Positions 27,625-36,585 of a DNA stretch of 64,000 bases are shown in pieces. The notes beneath the pieces are model-generated. The model made no database searches. It saw only the letters and a list, made by a program, of their open reading frames with translations, and had not been told where the DNA came from. The DNA comes from Bacteroidota bacterium (GTDB lineage: Bacteria; Bacteroidota; Bacteroidia; NS11-12g; UBA9320), in assembly GCA_947468275.1 (NCBI GenBank), contig CANIKO010000014.1, forward strand, positions 40,240-104,239, in the 5' to 3' direction. Positions within the stretch are counted from its first letter, which is position 1. Each line of letters begins with the position of its first letter. The position numbers and the translations under genes were made by a program.

Positions 27625-28537
27625 GCCTGAATTGAAAAGTATTTCAAAAAGATTTTATCGTGATCTGGACTATATTTGATATACTAAATATGTGCATTGA
27701 TTTTATATGTCTTTTAGGTGTTTTATATTTTCTGTTAACTGTTGTTAAAACAGGTAATTGGAATTTAAATTATTTAGGGTAACAAATAATTTTTTTTTAC
27801 ATTTTTTTATATTTTGCTTTAAGTTATAATTAGCTCTTGCATTTTTAGCGTTAGCTCATTCACTTTGAGGAACTGCCATCTGCAAAGGTTCGGTAATAAG
27901 CTATAAAAGTTATCACAATAGTTCTTGCCGGAAGAATTATATTGGATATGGTAATTACTTCATTTGCAAAAGTTTAAAATATTATTAGATGAGTTAAATC
28001 GGCGCTAGTTTGAATTTTTTATGGTATTAGTTTTTTTAGGAAAATTAGGGTTATTTTCTAATAAATATTTTTCAGATCTAACCTGATGTGGTTTTAAAGA
28101 ATAGAGGTGAATCTAAATCCTCTAGAAAATCACCAGTGTCTTCATTTCTGGTAAAAATGATAATATAAATTTACGTTATTGTCGGCGTTGAAAAGAAAGA
28201 GGGGAGTAAATTTGAGCATTTTTTCAAGTTTGGCCTGCCTGAAGATTAGAATTAATTGTGGTATCATTGTTATAGACATTAAGCGGAGGAGGTGGTTATA
28301 TTACATAAATATTTAATGATGCATTAATAGTAATTCCCCAAATCCCCATTTAAACTTTATTGGTGATTAACTGAGACGCAATTTTTTCCGTTTAGAGATG
28401 AGGTAAGTTCGGAGTATGTAATTTTTTTTAAGAAAATTAATTTTTTCCTTTGGAATCATTTTATTGTCAGATAAATCTAATGATAAAATTATCCTTGTTG
28501 GTTTTGATTTTCTTAGAAGCGACGGTAGATCAATTTA
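27625..28537. other. Noncoding gap of about 900 bp
   Basis: AT-rich sequence between the rplM promoter and the stop codon of the next leftward gene. I found no open frame of useful length, no tRNA, and no clear hairpin family. It may hold an unrecognised RNA or a decayed gene. Confidence 0.5.
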
Positions 28538-29125
28538 TTAATTATCTTCAAAGGCTTTGAATGAAATATTTCTGTTTCCATCAATATATTGGGTAACAAA
28601 GGCATTGGTTATTCCAAGTTTTTTAATAACAGTGGCAAATTGAATTGCCTCTTCAACAGATATAAAATTACCAATCAAATATGCATTTCCACCAGTATAG
28701 TTTTCAGTTCTTAATCCTTTTGATATATTGAATATGCTTCGTAAGTCTAGGTTTTTAAAATTGCCAATCTGAACGGAGTAGACAGTGCCTTGAGAAGGCA
28801 GTTTTCCACACTCAATATTTGATTTTTCAAATTCAGCAATGGTTTGTTCAGCTTCTGATATCGAAGTTTTTAAAGAATCTAATTTACCCCATTCTATGGT
28901 TAATTGAGCTTTTAAACTTTCAATTTCCGCTTCCTGCTCCGAAATTTTCTTAGCATTATTATCCTTATTGTCTTTGTAGGTTTCAGGGTGCTTCTTGTAG
29001 TTTTTAATCTCTTTTTTTAAAGCTTTTATTTCCGGTTTGGTTAAAACGGTCTGGCCTAAAGCAGCGTTGCTAAAAAGTAAAATGCTTACTAAAATGAACG
29101 TAAATATTGGAAATTGTTTTTTCAT
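28538..29125 (-). CDS. Exported coiled-coil protein with SPOR-like C-terminus
   Basis: A 195-residue protein with a Sec signal peptide (1-24, AALGQ). A Lys/Glu-rich coiled coil follows, at about 30-105 (KPEIKALKKEIKNYKK, then EQEAEIESLKAQL). The C-terminal domain at about 110-185 has the sequence character of SPOR domains: YSVQIGNFKNL, NAYLIGNFISVEEAIQFA and ITNAFVTQYIDG. SPOR domains bind denuded peptidoglycan glycan strands, so a periplasmic wall-associated role is plausible. The SPOR call is by pattern only. Confidence 0.7.
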   Translation of the reverse strand: MKKQFPIFTFILVSILLFSNAALGQTVLTKPEIKALKKEIKNYKKHPETYKDNKDNNAKKISEQEAEIESLKAQLTIEWGKLDSLKTSISEAEQTIAEFEKSNIECGKLPSQGTVYSVQIGNFKNLDLRSIFNISKGLRTENYTGGNAYLIGNFISVEEAIQFATVIKKLGITNAFVTQYIDGNRNISFKAFEDN

Positions 29126-29352
29126 ATTTTTTTTGAATAATTTTCAAATGTCCATTATTTTTTAGTATTCTTAATGCCCCAATTAAAAATGATAGTCACT
29201 TGGTGTAACTAATTTAATACACAGTTTATTTTCTACTGTTAGTTTTTTTAGCTTTTAAATTCAAAGCAATTGAAAAGTAATTTAGAAGATTTCCAAATCT
29301 CCAAATTTACCGATCTCCTCTTTTTTTTAGCTATTAAGTTAAATTTCAACTC

Positions 29353-29360
29353 TATTTTTG
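29353..29360 (+). promoter_or_regulatory. Promoter -7 element of fumC
   Basis: A perfect TAnnTTTG match (TATTTTTG) only 7 nt before the fumC ATG, which would give an almost leaderless transcript. No clear -33 TTTG was seen. Confidence 0.4.
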
Positions 29361-29367
29361 TGCCATT

Positions 29368-30792
29368 ATGACCACAAACACAAAAGCAATGAATTTTCGT
29401 ATTGAAAAAGACACCATGGGTGAAGTTAAAGTGCCTGCTGATAAATATTGGGGTGCACAAACTGAGCGTTCACGCAATAATTTTAAAATAGGCCCCGAAG
29501 GCAGTATGCCTATAGAAATAATAAGGGCTTTTGGAATATTAAAGAAATGTGCAGCCAAAGCCAATCTGCAATTGGGCAAGCTATCAAAAGAAAAATGCGA
29601 CCTTATTGAAATGGTATGTGATGAAATAATAGCTGGAAAATTGGATGACCAATTTCCCTTAGTGATCTGGCAAACCGGTTCGGGTACTCAAAGCAATATG
29701 AATATGAACGAGGTGATAGCTAATCGGGCACATGTTTTAAGCGGTGGAAGTCTTGCCGACGAAAAGAAAATTTTGCACCCCAATGATGATGTAAATAAAT
29801 CGCAATCTAGCAACGACACTTATCCCACGGCTATGAGTATAGCGGTTTATAAACAAGTAATTGATTATACACTTCCGGGAATTCAGGCGTTAAAAACAAC
29901 AATTAAACACAAGGCCCGCGATTTTAAAAACATTGTAAAAATTGGTCGTACTCACTTAATGGATGCCACTCCACTAACCCTTGGGCAAGAGTTTAGCGGT
30001 TATACTCAACAACTAAAAATGAGTTTAAGAGCCATAAATAATGCACTTCCGGTAGCTGCCGAACTAGCTTTGGGAGGAACAGCAGTTGGCACAGGATTAA
30101 ATGCTCCTGAAGGCTATGATAAATTGGTGGCTAAAATAATAGCGGAAGAAACCGAACTTCCTTTTGTAACGGCCCCTAATAAATTTGAAGCTTTGGCGGC
30201 TCACGATGCCATGGTAGAAATACACGGAGCTTTGAAACGGGCGGCAGTTAGTTGTATGAAAATAGCCAACGATATTCGTTTGTTAAGTTCAGGCCCACGC
30301 AGTGGTATTGGTGAAATTTTTATTCCTGAAAACGAACCGGGAAGTAGCATTATGCCTGGCAAAGTAAATCCTACACAGTGCGAAGCTTTAACGATGGTCT
30401 GCGCCCAAATAATGGGTAACGATGTGGCGGTGTCTATTGGTGGAAGCAACGGTCATTTTGAGTTGAACGTATTTAAACCAATGATTGCATATAATGTTTT
30501 GCAATCGGCCCGATTATTGGGACAGGCCTGTTTGTCATTTAACGATAATTGCGCTGTAGGTATTGAACCTAATTATAAGGAAATACAAAACAAAGTGGAA
30601 AGTTCACTGATGTTGGTAACGGCTTTAAACACGCATATTGGCTATGACAATGCGGCTAAAATTGCAAAAAAAGCCCATAAAGAAAATTCATCATTGCGCG
30701 AAGCAGCCCTAAGTTTGGGATTGCTAACCAACGAACAATTTGATGCTTGGGTAATACCTGCGGATATGGTTGGCAAAATAGAGGTGGATTAG
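29368..30792 (+). CDS. fumC: Class II fumarate hydratase
   Basis: The TCA cycle enzyme that hydrates fumarate to malate. It has 474 residues of the aspartase/fumarase superfamily. Signature segments are [71 protein letters not shown] and the catalytic loop [15 protein letters not shown]. The ATG at 29368 gives seven residues before the conserved MNFRIEKD; an internal ATG (codon 8) is a possible alternative start. Confidence 0.97.
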   Translation: MTTNTKAMNFRIEKDTMGEVKVPADKYWGAQTERSRNNFKIGPEGSMPIEIIRAFGILKKCAAKANLQLGKLSKEKCDLIEMVCDEIIAGKLDDQFPLVIWQTGSGTQSNMNMNEVIANRAHVLSGGSLADEKKILHPNDDVNKSQSSNDTYPTAMSIAVYKQVIDYTLPGIQALKTTIKHKARDFKNIVKIGRTHLMDATPLTLGQEFSGYTQQLKMSLRAINNALPVAAELALGGTAVGTGLNAPEGYDKLVAKIIAEETELPFVTAPNKFEALAAHDAMVEIHGALKRAAVSCMKIANDIRLLSSGPRSGIGEIFIPENEPGSSIMPGKVNPTQCEALTMVCAQIMGNDVAVSIGGSNGHFELNVFKPMIAYNVLQSARLLGQACLSFNDNCAVGIEPNYKEIQNKVESSLMLVTALNTHIGYDNAAKIAKKAHKENSSLREAALSLGLLTNEQFDAWVIPADMVGKIEVD

Positions 30793-31379
30793 ATAATGGT
30801 TAATTGTTCGTGGTTAAAGATTGATTTGGATTATACCACGGAGGCACATACACTATCGAGAAACAATAAGGATATTTTATTTTCCATTATAGGTTGGAGC
30901 ATTTTCTTCAGAACTTTTTTTATTTAATTAGCTACATAATATTAACCAGTAATTTTATAATAGTAATCCAATTGGTGTTTGTTTTCTAATAATTAATTAC
31001 CATCAAAATTTTGTGTTGATTTTTGTTAGGCATTAGGGCGGTGGTTATGTTGTATTAAAGTTTACTAGGGTTAATTTTAAAAGGAAGTCAACTAATGCTT
31101 TTTATGCTCTATTTATTTTAATGTCAAATCAAGTTTGAATGTTTCGATGATATTAACCTATCCTCATACAAAACATAAAAATGATGTGAATGATATACTG
31201 TTTTATTATTCCTCAAGCGTTTAAAAAAAATGTAACAAATGCAACCTTAAGTTTCGTCTATTGTTTCACATTTTACCAGTTTTTATCATTACGTTGTATT
31301 TTATTTACATGAGTGGATAAAGTTTCAGCGTTAAGTAATAACCGTTATTAATTTTGAATAATTATAAACTATGTAATAA
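30793..31379. other. Noncoding gap of about 590 bp
   Basis: No open frame of useful size. CCACGGAGGCACA at 30836-30848 resembles one arm of the hairpin repeat at 51410-51485, a possible decayed copy. Nothing else was recognised. Confidence 0.45.
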
Positions 31380-32165
31380 GTGCTCTTCAATAAACACATA
31401 TACGGTTTTTTGATAATGATTGGAATGCTGTTTCTTTCGTTCAGCACTCGGCCGGTTCATAGGCTGGGTGATGAAGATTTTAAGCGCAATCAATTGTTAA
31501 ACGTTCGTGTGCTAAAAGCCTACATGGAAGAAATAGACAGTATTGACAATTGGCTGTTGGATAAAAATATAGCCTTGAGCAATTATGAAATTTTTATCCG
31601 TGCTTTTAAAAAAGAAGATTTGGTAGAGTTGTGGATTAAAGGAAATGATGTAGATACGTTTGCCTTGTTCAAAACCTATAAAATTTGTTCATCCTCGGGA
31701 GTTTTGGGGCCCAAACGCAAGCAAGGCGACAAGCAAATTCCGGAAGGTGTGTATTATATCAACGAATTTAATCCGGTGAGTACATATCATCTTTCCTTAG
31801 GAATTAATTACCCCAATAAATCGGACAGTATATTGGGTGAAAAAAATAATTTGGGTGGCGAAATATTTATACATGGCGGCTGCGAATCCATTGGCTGTAT
31901 GCCTGTAACTACTCGTAGAATTAAGGAATTATATGTTATTGCATTGCAAGCTCGGTATTTGGGTCAACAAAAAATTCCGGTAATAATATATCCTTGTAAG
32001 CTCACAAAAAATAATTATAAACTAATAACACAAAGTTATCCTGATCCTAAACTTGTTAAATTTTGGGGAAGTTTAAGGTCTCAATATATGTATTTTGAGA
32101 GCTTTCATAATCTTCCTGCCATGAAAATTGACGATGATGGAAAGTATTATTTTTTTTCACGGTAG
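31380..32165 (+). CDS. YafK-like protein with L,D-transpeptidase (YkuD) catalytic domain
   Basis: A 261-residue exported protein of the YkuD fold. A signal anchor lies at about 7-24. The domain includes GVLGPKRKQGDKQIPEGVYYI (about 107-127), YHLSLGINYPN and the active site HGGCESIGCMPVT, with H165 and the catalytic C173. The arrangement is closest to YafK/DpaA, which in Escherichia coli releases Braun lipoprotein from peptidoglycan, rather than to classical cross-linking L,D-transpeptidases. Which reaction occurs here is not known. The start is GTG at 31380. Confidence 0.85.
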   Translation: MLFNKHIYGFLIMIGMLFLSFSTRPVHRLGDEDFKRNQLLNVRVLKAYMEEIDSIDNWLLDKNIALSNYEIFIRAFKKEDLVELWIKGNDVDTFALFKTYKICSSSGVLGPKRKQGDKQIPEGVYYINEFNPVSTYHLSLGINYPNKSDSILGEKNNLGGEIFIHGGCESIGCMPVTTRRIKELYVIALQARYLGQQKIPVIIYPCKLTKNNYKLITQSYPDPKLVKFWGSLRSQYMYFESFHNLPAMKIDDDGKYYFFSR

Positions 32166-32210
32166 AGACGCAACATTTTATGTCTCAAATCAATATTAAT
32201 AGGTTGTTAA

Positions 32211-32822
32211 ATTAGTTGAGCCTCAAAACCTAATAAGCTAAATAATCAAGGTATTACCTTTTACAAATTTTGATTAAAAAAATCTTCGATTAGAGGGCTT
32301 TGCCCTCTATAATTCCTATTCACTTTTTTCCTTGATGAAAAAAGTAAACAAAAAAATCAAGTCAGAAAAATGCTTCCACGCTCATTCCGAGGCTCGGCCC
32401 GCATTTGGCTCATTAATATATTTACTTTTTAAATTAAGGCATTTGCGAACCTCGTTCCTCTGTTTCTGACATCCCAACGCACGGCTACAAACAAACAAAA
32501 CTTTTGTTTAACAGGAAAAGTTTCGGGTTAAGGTGCGTTCGGTTGCTAAACCGAGGAACGAGGTTAGCGAATGCCCGTAAAAATTAAATATAAATGAATG
32601 AGACAAAAATACGGGCGTGTGCTAGTTGGTGCGGTTGGAGTATATTTTTATCTTGAAATGCCAAAGCATTCGCGAACACATATAAAAATTAATATAAACG
32701 AGTGAGCAATTTTTTGCCTTCTTTTTTTGTCAAGCAAAAAAGAAGGTCAGGGTTATAGGGGCTGACAGCCCCTAATGGAAGTAAACACTTTTTTAAAAAA
32801 TACTTTTGAGGTTCGACTAAAT
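32211..32822. repeat. About 610 bp imperfect palindromic element between convergent genes
   Basis: The outermost arms are 32211-32228 (ATTAGTTGAGCCTCAAAA) and 32804-32822 (TTTTGAGGTTCGACTAAAT), about 16 of 18 complementary. Inside are paired hairpins TAGAGGGC/GCCCTCTA (32291-32309) and TAGGGGCT/AGCCCCTA (32756-32774). Then come T-rich/A-rich arms (about 32330-32360 with 32717-32746). The central inverted repeat is 32439-32460 with 32553-32574 (20 of 22). There is no coding frame. The right end abuts the ccmB stop codon. Confidence 0.7.
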
Positions 32823-33484
32823 TAATTTTTCCAAAGATATTTATAAAGCATTACCGCCAAATAAATAAGCATCGCATCCATAAAAGCTAAAGCCGCTATG
32901 TCATAATAAATAGCATTAGTTTCAATTCCATCCATCGCTTTTTTAGCCGATTTTACAGTGATTAATAATAATGGAAGCATAAGCGGCAGGCCAAGTACAG
33001 GAATTAACAAATGATTATTTCCAGCACCGGCTGCAATGGCCGAAACCATTGTGAATACAGTAGAAAGACCGATTGTAAAAAAAACGGCAACCAATAAATA
33101 TTGCAGTGGTATTTGAATCTTAAAACCTAAAACTAGCGAATAGGCAGCACTGAAAATGATTAGTAACAGCAAGGATACCATTGAGTTGAAAATAATCTTT
33201 GACATGATTAGTGCCTCGGGTTTGCACACAGAATGGTAATAAAGCATTTTTCCCTCCGACTCCTGCAAAAATCCTTTGGCAATAGTATTCATGGTATTAA
33301 ACAAAACCATTAACCAGAATAAAGCGTTCCAAACCGGAAGAGAAATAGTGGTTATACTTAAATATATCAAAAACACAGAAGTGAACATTTGAACCAACAC
33401 ACCTTGAAGGGCATATTTCTGCCTCCACTCTAATGTGATGTATAATTTTATAAGATTTTTGACAGATGTTGTAGTTTTAAGCAA
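32822..33484 (-). CDS. ccmB: Heme exporter protein CcmB
   Basis: The membrane permease of the CcmAB transporter used in cytochrome c maturation. It has 220 residues and six predicted transmembrane helices. Diagnostic segments are the N-terminal KLYITLEWRQKYALQG, then FWLMVLFNTMNTIAKGFLQESEGKMLYYH, and the loop LGLPLMLPLLLITVKSAKKA. Other ccm genes are not adjacent. A minus-strand TATTTTTG -7 box (33526-33533) lies 41 nt before the start. The c-type cytochrome encoded at 56358 would be a client of this pathway. Confidence 0.9.
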   Translation of the reverse strand: MLKTTTSVKNLIKLYITLEWRQKYALQGVLVQMFTSVFLIYLSITTISLPVWNALFWLMVLFNTMNTIAKGFLQESEGKMLYYHSVCKPEALIMSKIIFNSMVSLLLLIIFSAAYSLVLGFKIQIPLQYLLVAVFFTIGLSTVFTMVSAIAAGAGNNHLLIPVLGLPLMLPLLLITVKSAKKAMDGIETNAIYYDIAALAFMDAMLIYLAVMLYKYLWKN

Positions 33485-33540
33485 AATGGAAAGGAATGTG
33501 GTTTTGATTTTTTAATTTCGCGGTACAAAAATATTCATAA

Positions 33541-34002
33541 ATGTTATACCATATTAGTAAATTACATCGCGATGAGCAGGAGTTGATTAAAAAAGCTCCT
33601 TTGCTAGTAACTATCCTTGTGGCTGGTGCCGATGGACAGGTAGATTCAGACGAAATAGAAAAGTCTGTAAAACTTATTCATACCAAATCATTTTCGGAAG
33701 CTTCTGATATCAGGCATTTATATAGAGAGATAGACCATGATGTAGAAGCGGGTTTAAATGCATTATTAACGGAATTACCAACCGATGCTGTGGAACGTGA
33801 AAAAAGAGTTTCAGAACAATTAGCAGGTTTAAATCATATCTTAGGGAAATTGGACAGCCAGATTGCTGCCGATTTTTATAACAGTCTTAGAAGTTTTGCT
33901 ATAAGAGTGGCTCAAACTTCAGGCGGAGTTTTTGGAATGATGCAGTTGAACCATCACGAAAAAGAAGTGGTAAAACTACCAATGATTAATGAACCAAAGT
34001 AA
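33541..34002 (+). CDS. Helical TerB-like cytosolic protein, function unknown
   Basis: A 153-residue protein without signal peptide or membrane segment. The N-terminal third has the character of TerB-type helical domains (LLVTILVAGADGQVDSDEIEKSV, with an acidic DGQVDSDE patch that could bind metal). The rest is helical. The stop codon is inside a repeat-like tail (see terminator at 33997). Divergent from ccmB with a 56 nt gap. The TerB likeness is pattern-based only. Confidence 0.7.
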   Translation: MLYHISKLHRDEQELIKKAPLLVTILVAGADGQVDSDEIEKSVKLIHTKSFSEASDIRHLYREIDHDVEAGLNALLTELPTDAVEREKRVSEQLAGLNHILGKLDSQIAADFYNSLRSFAIRVAQTSGGVFGMMQLNHHEKEVVKLPMINEPK

Positions 34003-34034
34003 TTAGGAATTTAAAATTAGGAATTACTTTTTTT
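33997..34034 (+). terminator. Terminator-like hairpin overlapping the stop codon
   Basis: AAGTAATT (33997-34004) pairs with AATTACTT (34022-34029), followed by T6. The stem includes the stop codon of the upstream gene, and the loop repeats the word AATTAGGAATT. Confidence 0.6.
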
Positions 34035-34042
34035 AAATCCCT

Positions 34043-34087
34043 AATAACTAAATAACCAATAACTAAATAACAAATAACTGAATAACC
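34043..34087 (+). repeat. Three tandem copies of a 15 bp unit upstream of accC
   Basis: AATAACTAAATAACC (34043-34057), AATAACTAAATAACA (34058-34072) and AATAACTGAATAACC (34073-34087) are head-to-tail and end 16 nt before the accC GTG start codon. Confidence 0.85.
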
Positions 34088-34103
34088 CAACAACCAAACA
34101 AAG

Positions 34104-35576
34104 GTGAAAAAAATACTAATTGCCAACCGTGGAGAAATAGCCCTTAGGGTAATGCGAACCTGCAAAAAAATGGGAATAAAAACGGTGGCAGTTTATTCTG
34201 AAGCCGATCGCGAAGCCTTGCATGTTAAGTTTGCTGATGAAGCTTATTTGCTTGGGCCACCACCATCTGCTCAATCCTATTTGTTGGGGGATAAAATTAT
34301 TGAAATTTGCCTGAAAGCCGGTGTGGATGGAATTCATCCCGGTTATGGTTTTTTATCTGAGAATGCTGAATTTGCACGAAAAGTAAGAGCCGCAGGTATT
34401 ACACTTATTGGTCCATCGCCCGAGGCAATGGAAATGATGGGAAATAAATTGGCTGCCAAAGATGCGGTTTCGGGATACAATGTACCGATGGTTCCCGGTA
34501 TTAATTCGGCCATTTCGGATATACCCAAAGCCAAGCAGGAAGCTGAAATAATTGGGTTCCCGATATTAATAAAAGCCGCCGCTGGTGGGGGAGGAAAAGG
34601 AATGCGGGTGGTAAAAAGCCTGAATGAATTTGAAGAGCAAATGAACTTGGCCATTAACGAAGCAAAAAGTGCTTTTGGTGATGGTTCGGTGTTTATTGAA
34701 AAATATGTTGGAAGTCCGCGCCATATAGAAATACAAGTGTTGGGCGATAACTTTGGAAACATCGTTTATCTTTTTGAGCGGGAATGCAGTATTCAGCGCC
34801 GCCATCAAAAACTGGTGGAAGAAGCACCATCAGCTGTGGTAAGTCCTGAATTGCGCAAGCGAATGGGCGAAGCTGCGGTAAACGTGGCCAAGGCTTGTAA
34901 TTATACTGGTGCAGGAACGGTAGAGTTTTTAGCCGATGAAAACCTTGATTTTTATTTTTTAGAAATGAATACCCGCCTTCAAGTGGAGCATCCGGTTACG
35001 GAAATGATAACCGGTTTGGATTTGGTAAAAGAACAAATACGGGTAGCATGCGGCGAGCCTTTAGGCTATACTCAGGATGACCTTAAAATAAAAGGACACG
35101 CCATTGAATTGCGGGTATGTGCCGAAGATCCTGCGGAAGATTTTGTGCCAAGTATTGGCACATTAACCACCTATAAAAAACCAATTGGAGCCAATGTGAG
35201 AATTGATGATTGCATGGAGCAAGGTATGGAAATCCCAATCTACTATGATAACATGATAGCCAAATTGGTGGTTTGGGCTGAAAATCGTGCCGAAGCCATT
35301 ACCCTGATGAAAGAAGCCATCAGCAATTATGAAATAGAGGGTATAAAAACTACATTGCCGTTTGGCAGTTTTGTAATGGACCACGATGCATTTATATCAG
35401 GAAATTTTGATACTCATTTTATCAATAACTACTTTACTGCCGAGGGATTATTGGAAAATAACGACGAAGTAGCGGCCTTGTTTTCGGCATGGTATATGGA
35501 CCAAACAAAAAAGGAAATTGTATTGCCCCAAATGGGTTCAAAAAAAGCCTGGTATCTTACACGGAAATCTCATTAA
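34104..35576 (+). CDS. accC: Acetyl/propionyl-CoA carboxylase biotin carboxylase subunit
   Basis: An ATP-grasp enzyme that carboxylates biotin for an acyl-CoA carboxylase. It has 490 residues. Motifs are KKILIANRGEIALRVMRTC at the N-terminus, the glycine-rich ATP loop AAAGGGGKGMRVV, ERECSIQRRHQKLVEEAPS and the catalytic segment LEMNTRLQVEHPVTE. It carries about 40 residues beyond the usual AccC end, as in Bacteroidota acyl-CoA carboxylase subunits. The start is GTG at 34104. No accB or carboxyltransferase gene is adjacent, so acetyl- versus propionyl-CoA cannot be decided. Confidence 0.93.
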   Translation: MKKILIANRGEIALRVMRTCKKMGIKTVAVYSEADREALHVKFADEAYLLGPPPSAQSYLLGDKIIEICLKAGVDGIHPGYGFLSENAEFARKVRAAGITLIGPSPEAMEMMGNKLAAKDAVSGYNVPMVPGINSAISDIPKAKQEAEIIGFPILIKAAAGGGGKGMRVVKSLNEFEEQMNLAINEAKSAFGDGSVFIEKYVGSPRHIEIQVLGDNFGNIVYLFERECSIQRRHQKLVEEAPSAVVSPELRKRMGEAAVNVAKACNYTGAGTVEFLADENLDFYFLEMNTRLQVEHPVTEMITGLDLVKEQIRVACGEPLGYTQDDLKIKGHAIELRVCAEDPAEDFVPSIGTLTTYKKPIGANVRIDDCMEQGMEIPIYYDNMIAKLVVWAENRAEAITLMKEAISNYEIEGIKTTLPFGSFVMDHDAFISGNFDTHFINNYFTAEGLLENNDEVAALFSAWYMDQTKKEIVLPQMGSKKAWYLTRKSH

Positions 35577-35582
35577 CTGTAG

Positions 35583-36443
35583 ATGAATTCCTTGTGTTTC
35601 TCTATATTCTCATTGCCTTCGTTAATAAAAAAGCTTTTAATTTTTAGTCTGTTTTTTATAAGCATCCATGCCTTTGGTCAGGATATTTATGATGCCGCCA
35701 ATTCAAAAAAGTATGCCGATTATTTATTCAAATCCAAGGAATACTCACGAGCCGCTCAGGAATATGAACGTACTTGTTTTTTAGATTCACAAAATTGGGA
35801 TGCTCATTTTTATCTCATGAAAAGTTATCGCAAAAGCGAGCAGGCTGCCAAAGGATTAGCGCATTATCAAACGATTTATTTTCGGTTGCCACAAAATCAA
35901 ATTTCACAGTTTGAACATGAAAAAAATATAAATCTTTTTACTATTCAGCCCTCTTTTTTTATCGCCAAGACCGAAAAGGACTCAATGGATGAACTCCAAT
36001 ATTTTAAAGCTCCTTCCTTATTATTAACTCATAACTGGAAAGCTTCAAAATCGTATTTGATAGCTGAAAATTATAAGGAAGACAAAACCCTTTCAAAATA
36101 TTATGACAATGCCGTTCAAGGATTAAATTTAAGCTATAAAAAACCATGGCTGGCAGGCACTATGTCCACTTTGGTTCCAGGCTTGGGCAAGGTGTATACA
36201 GGGTATTACAAAGATGGAATCATTGCTTTTTTAGTTACAGGGATCTCAGCATTTCAGGCCATTCGCGGTTATAATTCAAAGGGATTAAACTCCGGAATTT
36301 TTATTCTTTATTCGGGAGTATTCACCGGATTTTATTTAGGAAATATTTATGGTTCAATAAAATCAGCCCGACAAAAAAACAGAAAACTAAATGAAGTCAT
36401 CGACCAAAAAACTAAGGCGGTGTTTTATGAATGGGCGGAGTGA
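35583..36443 (+). CDS. Exported TPR-like/membrane protein, function unknown
   Basis: A 286-residue protein 6 nt after accC. It has a signal peptide (cleavage near AFGQ), then a TPR-like helical region (about 38-90: YADYLFKSKEYSRAAQEYERTCFLDSQNWDAHFYLMKSYRK). The C-terminal region at about 190-265 has two or three hydrophobic segments around TMSTLVPGLGKVYTGYYKDGI, a TM2-like turn seen in other Bacteroidota proteins of this architecture. Function is unknown. Confidence 0.75.
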   Translation: MNSLCFSIFSLPSLIKKLLIFSLFFISIHAFGQDIYDAANSKKYADYLFKSKEYSRAAQEYERTCFLDSQNWDAHFYLMKSYRKSEQAAKGLAHYQTIYFRLPQNQISQFEHEKNINLFTIQPSFFIAKTEKDSMDELQYFKAPSLLLTHNWKASKSYLIAENYKEDKTLSKYYDNAVQGLNLSYKKPWLAGTMSTLVPGLGKVYTGYYKDGIIAFLVTGISAFQAIRGYNSKGLNSGIFILYSGVFTGFYLGNIYGSIKSARQKNRKLNEVIDQKTKAVFYEWAE

Positions 36444-36585
36444 GGAGGGGCTGATGTTTTTAAGTTTTTTATGATTTGGATTTATAAACCTTAAGGAATA
36501 CTTTTGATGTTATTGGTTGACTTTGTTCAGAGAACAAATATTAACAGAGCACTAAACTACTAAAATTACATTTCAAATTGAAAAT

